Below are positions 6,768 to 7,649 of a stretch of 7,649 nt of DNA, one piece after another. The notes under the pieces were generated by a model. The model was given only the letters and a program-made list of their open reading frames with translations, had not been told where the DNA came from and made no database searches. Positions within the stretch are counted from its first letter, which is position 1. Each line of letters starts with the position of its first letter. The position numbers and the translations under genes are program-made. This DNA comes from CAYZZA01 sp964482685 (lineage in GTDB: Bacteria; Bacillota; Bacilli; Lactobacillales; Carnobacteriaceae_A): assembly GCA_964482685.1 (NCBI GenBank), contig CAYZZA010000056.1, forward strand, positions 1 to 7,649, read 5' to 3'.

Positions 6768-6847
6768 GTGAGTGCTTTGGGTACTTGCAAACAATCTACC
6801 AGGAGTGTTTGCAAAGAAAGCCTCACTGAGGATTCAGTGTACCCAGA
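6768..6847 (+). ncRNA. Putative structured 5' leader RNA of the wrbA-like gene
   Basis: The leader can fold into a three-way junction: P1 pairs 6776-6783 with 6840-6847 (8 bp, one U-G), P2 pairs 6785-6793 (TTGCAAACA) with 6806-6814 (9 bp, perfect), and P3 pairs 6824-6829 (CACTGA) with 6834-6839 around GGAT (6 bp, perfect). An exclusive alternative pairs GTGAG-T-GCTTT (6768-6778) with AAAGCCTCAC (6817-6826), keeping P2 but breaking P1 and P3; in that form GGGTA at 6779-6783 could still reach TACCC at 6840-6844 as a pseudoknot. Mutually exclusive stems are a mark of cis-regulatory RNAs. I do not recognise a known riboswitch or T-box consensus, and no terminator or ribosome-binding-site sequestering arm is obvious, so function is inferred only. 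Confidence 0.45.
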
Positions 6848-6892
6848 CAAATGTATATAGTTTAAAATCAAAAACCTAAGGGAGAGACAAAA

Positions 6893-7504
6893 ATGACAAA
6901 AGTTAATGTAGCAGTTGTGTTTTATAGTATGGGTGGAACCAATTTCCAATTAGCCAAGTGGGCTAAAGAAGGCGCAGAAGCAGCCGGAGCAGATGTTCGT
7001 TTGCTTAAAGTACAAGAACTTGCTCCTCAATCTGTGATTGATGGCAATGACTTATGGAAATCAACAGTAGAAGCAACAGCAGATATTCCGGTAGCGACAT
7101 CTGCTGACCTTGAATGGGCAGATGCCATTATCTTTAGTACACCAACTCGCTTTGGAGCAATGGCTTCACAAATGAAACAATTTATTGATCTACAAGGTGG
7201 ATTGTGGGCACAAGGAAAAACAATCAACAAAGTAGTGAGTGCAATGTCCTCTGCACAAAATCCACACGGTGGACAAGAAGCAAGTATTCTTGCCCTCTAC
7301 ACATCCATGATGCACTGGGGAGCTATCATTGCATCTCCTGGATATACAGACCCAGTTTTATTTGGCGCAGGTGGAAATCCATACGGAACAAGTGTAACCG
7401 TTGGACAAGATGGCAAAATGGTTGAAGATGTAGAAGATTCTGTGAAGCACCAAGCAGCTCGTACGGTAACAGTTGCTGAATGGGTAAAAGCTGGGCAACA
7501 GTAA
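6893..7504 (+). CDS. wrbA: WrbA-type NAD(P)H:quinone oxidoreductase (type IV)
   Basis: FMN-containing flavodoxin-fold enzyme of the WrbA/type IV NAD(P)H:quinone oxidoreductase family, usually a cytosolic tetramer, that reduces quinones by two electrons to hydroquinones and so avoids semiquinone radicals. The FMN phosphate loop is YSMGGTNFQLA at 11-21; TPTRFG at 83-88 and the later AQNPHGGQE stretch (about 121-129) are typical flavin-contact segments. At 203 residues it has the normal length, with no gaps. ATG 6893 is supported by AAGGGAG at 6878-6884, 8 nt upstream. A 223-bp gap with its own candidate promoter and a structured leader separates it from the mhqD-like gene, so it may be controlled independently as well as by read-through. 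It would produce the hydroquinones that the two upstream dioxygenases are expected to open. A rho-independent terminator follows. Confidence 0.93.
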   Translation: MTKVNVAVVFYSMGGTNFQLAKWAKEGAEAAGADVRLLKVQELAPQSVIDGNDLWKSTVEATADIPVATSADLEWADAIIFSTPTRFGAMASQMKQFIDLQGGLWAQGKTINKVVSAMSSAQNPHGGQEASILALYTSMMHWGAIIASPGYTDPVLFGAGGNPYGTSVTVGQDGKMVEDVEDSVKHQAARTVTVAEWVKAGQQ

Positions 7505-7543
7505 GCTGTAGAAAAATTATTTATAAAATCTTTTGGTAGATAC

Positions 7544-7595
7544 AAAGACCCTAAAGGAGGACCTCCGTCCGCTTTTGGGGTCTTTATTTTTTTTT
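7544..7595 (+). terminator. Rho-independent terminator after the wrbA-like gene
   Basis: AAAGACCC-T-AAA (7544-7555) pairs with TTTTGGGGTCTTT (7574-7585, one T:G wobble) and a run of nine T follows an A at 7587-7595. The apical part holds GGAG and CTCC around GAC (7556-7566), which adds a small inner stem. It closes the wrbA transcript 39 nt after the stop codon. Confidence 0.9.
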
Positions 7596-7649
7596 CATGA
7601 ATCAAACAGTTTTTCTTTAAATGCGATGCCTATACATGAAAAAGGACAA

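Noticed and set aside
6801..6829. Possible six-codon leader peptide (AGGAG at 6801, TTG at 6809, stop at 6827) in the wrbA leader.
   Set aside because: The spacing of 3 nt is too short for efficient initiation and the ribosome site lies in the hairpin; no attenuator-like codon run is present.
7595..7649. Open frame on the minus strand entering from the right edge and stopping at 7597-7595, which would be the tail of a convergent gene.
   Set aside because: Only about 17 codons are visible, which is easily open by chance, and there is no recognisable motif.

Overview
The window looks like chromosomal DNA of a low-GC Gram-positive bacterium (Bacillota, most likely Bacilli). Strong AAGGAG-type ribosome binding sites, TTG and GTG starts, AT-rich intergenic DNA, U-tailed hairpin terminators, and best family resemblance to Bacillus/Staphylococcus Mhq proteins all point that way. 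Genus is not resolved. Every protein call comes from recognising motifs by eye; no database search was run.

Left part (1-1935): the C-terminal third of a YfcC/DcuC-type membrane carrier, cut by the window edge, is followed by a complete M20D metallo-amidohydrolase. The pair suggests uptake of a peptide-like or N-acyl amino acid substrate followed by its hydrolysis. A near-perfect palindrome of about 60-70 bp separates this pair from a convergent NAD-type short-chain dehydrogenase (2702-1968, minus strand, TTG start) and can serve as terminator for both directions.

Centre and right part (2703-7600): a divergent 272-bp region carries a promoter flanked by two identical 12-bp palindromes. It leads into a cluster that closely matches the MhqR quinone-response regulon: an MhqR-like MarR repressor, two tandem diverged VOC-type ring-cleaving dioxygenases, a flavin-reductase-like FMN-binding split-barrel protein starting 3 nt after the second dioxygenase, and an MhqD-like alpha/beta hydrolase. 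A WrbA-type NAD(P)H:quinone oxidoreductase follows after a 223-bp gap and ends at a strong terminator. Known biology of the family suggests the proteins jointly detoxify electrophilic quinones or hydroquinones: WrbA reduces quinones by two electrons, the dioxygenases would open hydroquinone or catechol rings, and the hydrolase may process ring-opened or conjugated products. In Bacillus subtilis such genes are scattered over several MhqR-controlled loci; here they sit together with their regulator.

The least explained element is the 5' leader of the wrbA-like gene (about 6750-6892). It can form a three-way-junction fold or a mutually exclusive long-stem fold that could add a pseudoknot, which is the kind of alternative pairing seen in cis-regulatory RNAs. 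I could not match it to a riboswitch class I know.

No stretch longer than 300 bases lacks a gene; the two large gaps (2703-2974 and 6670-6892) are described as regulatory regions.
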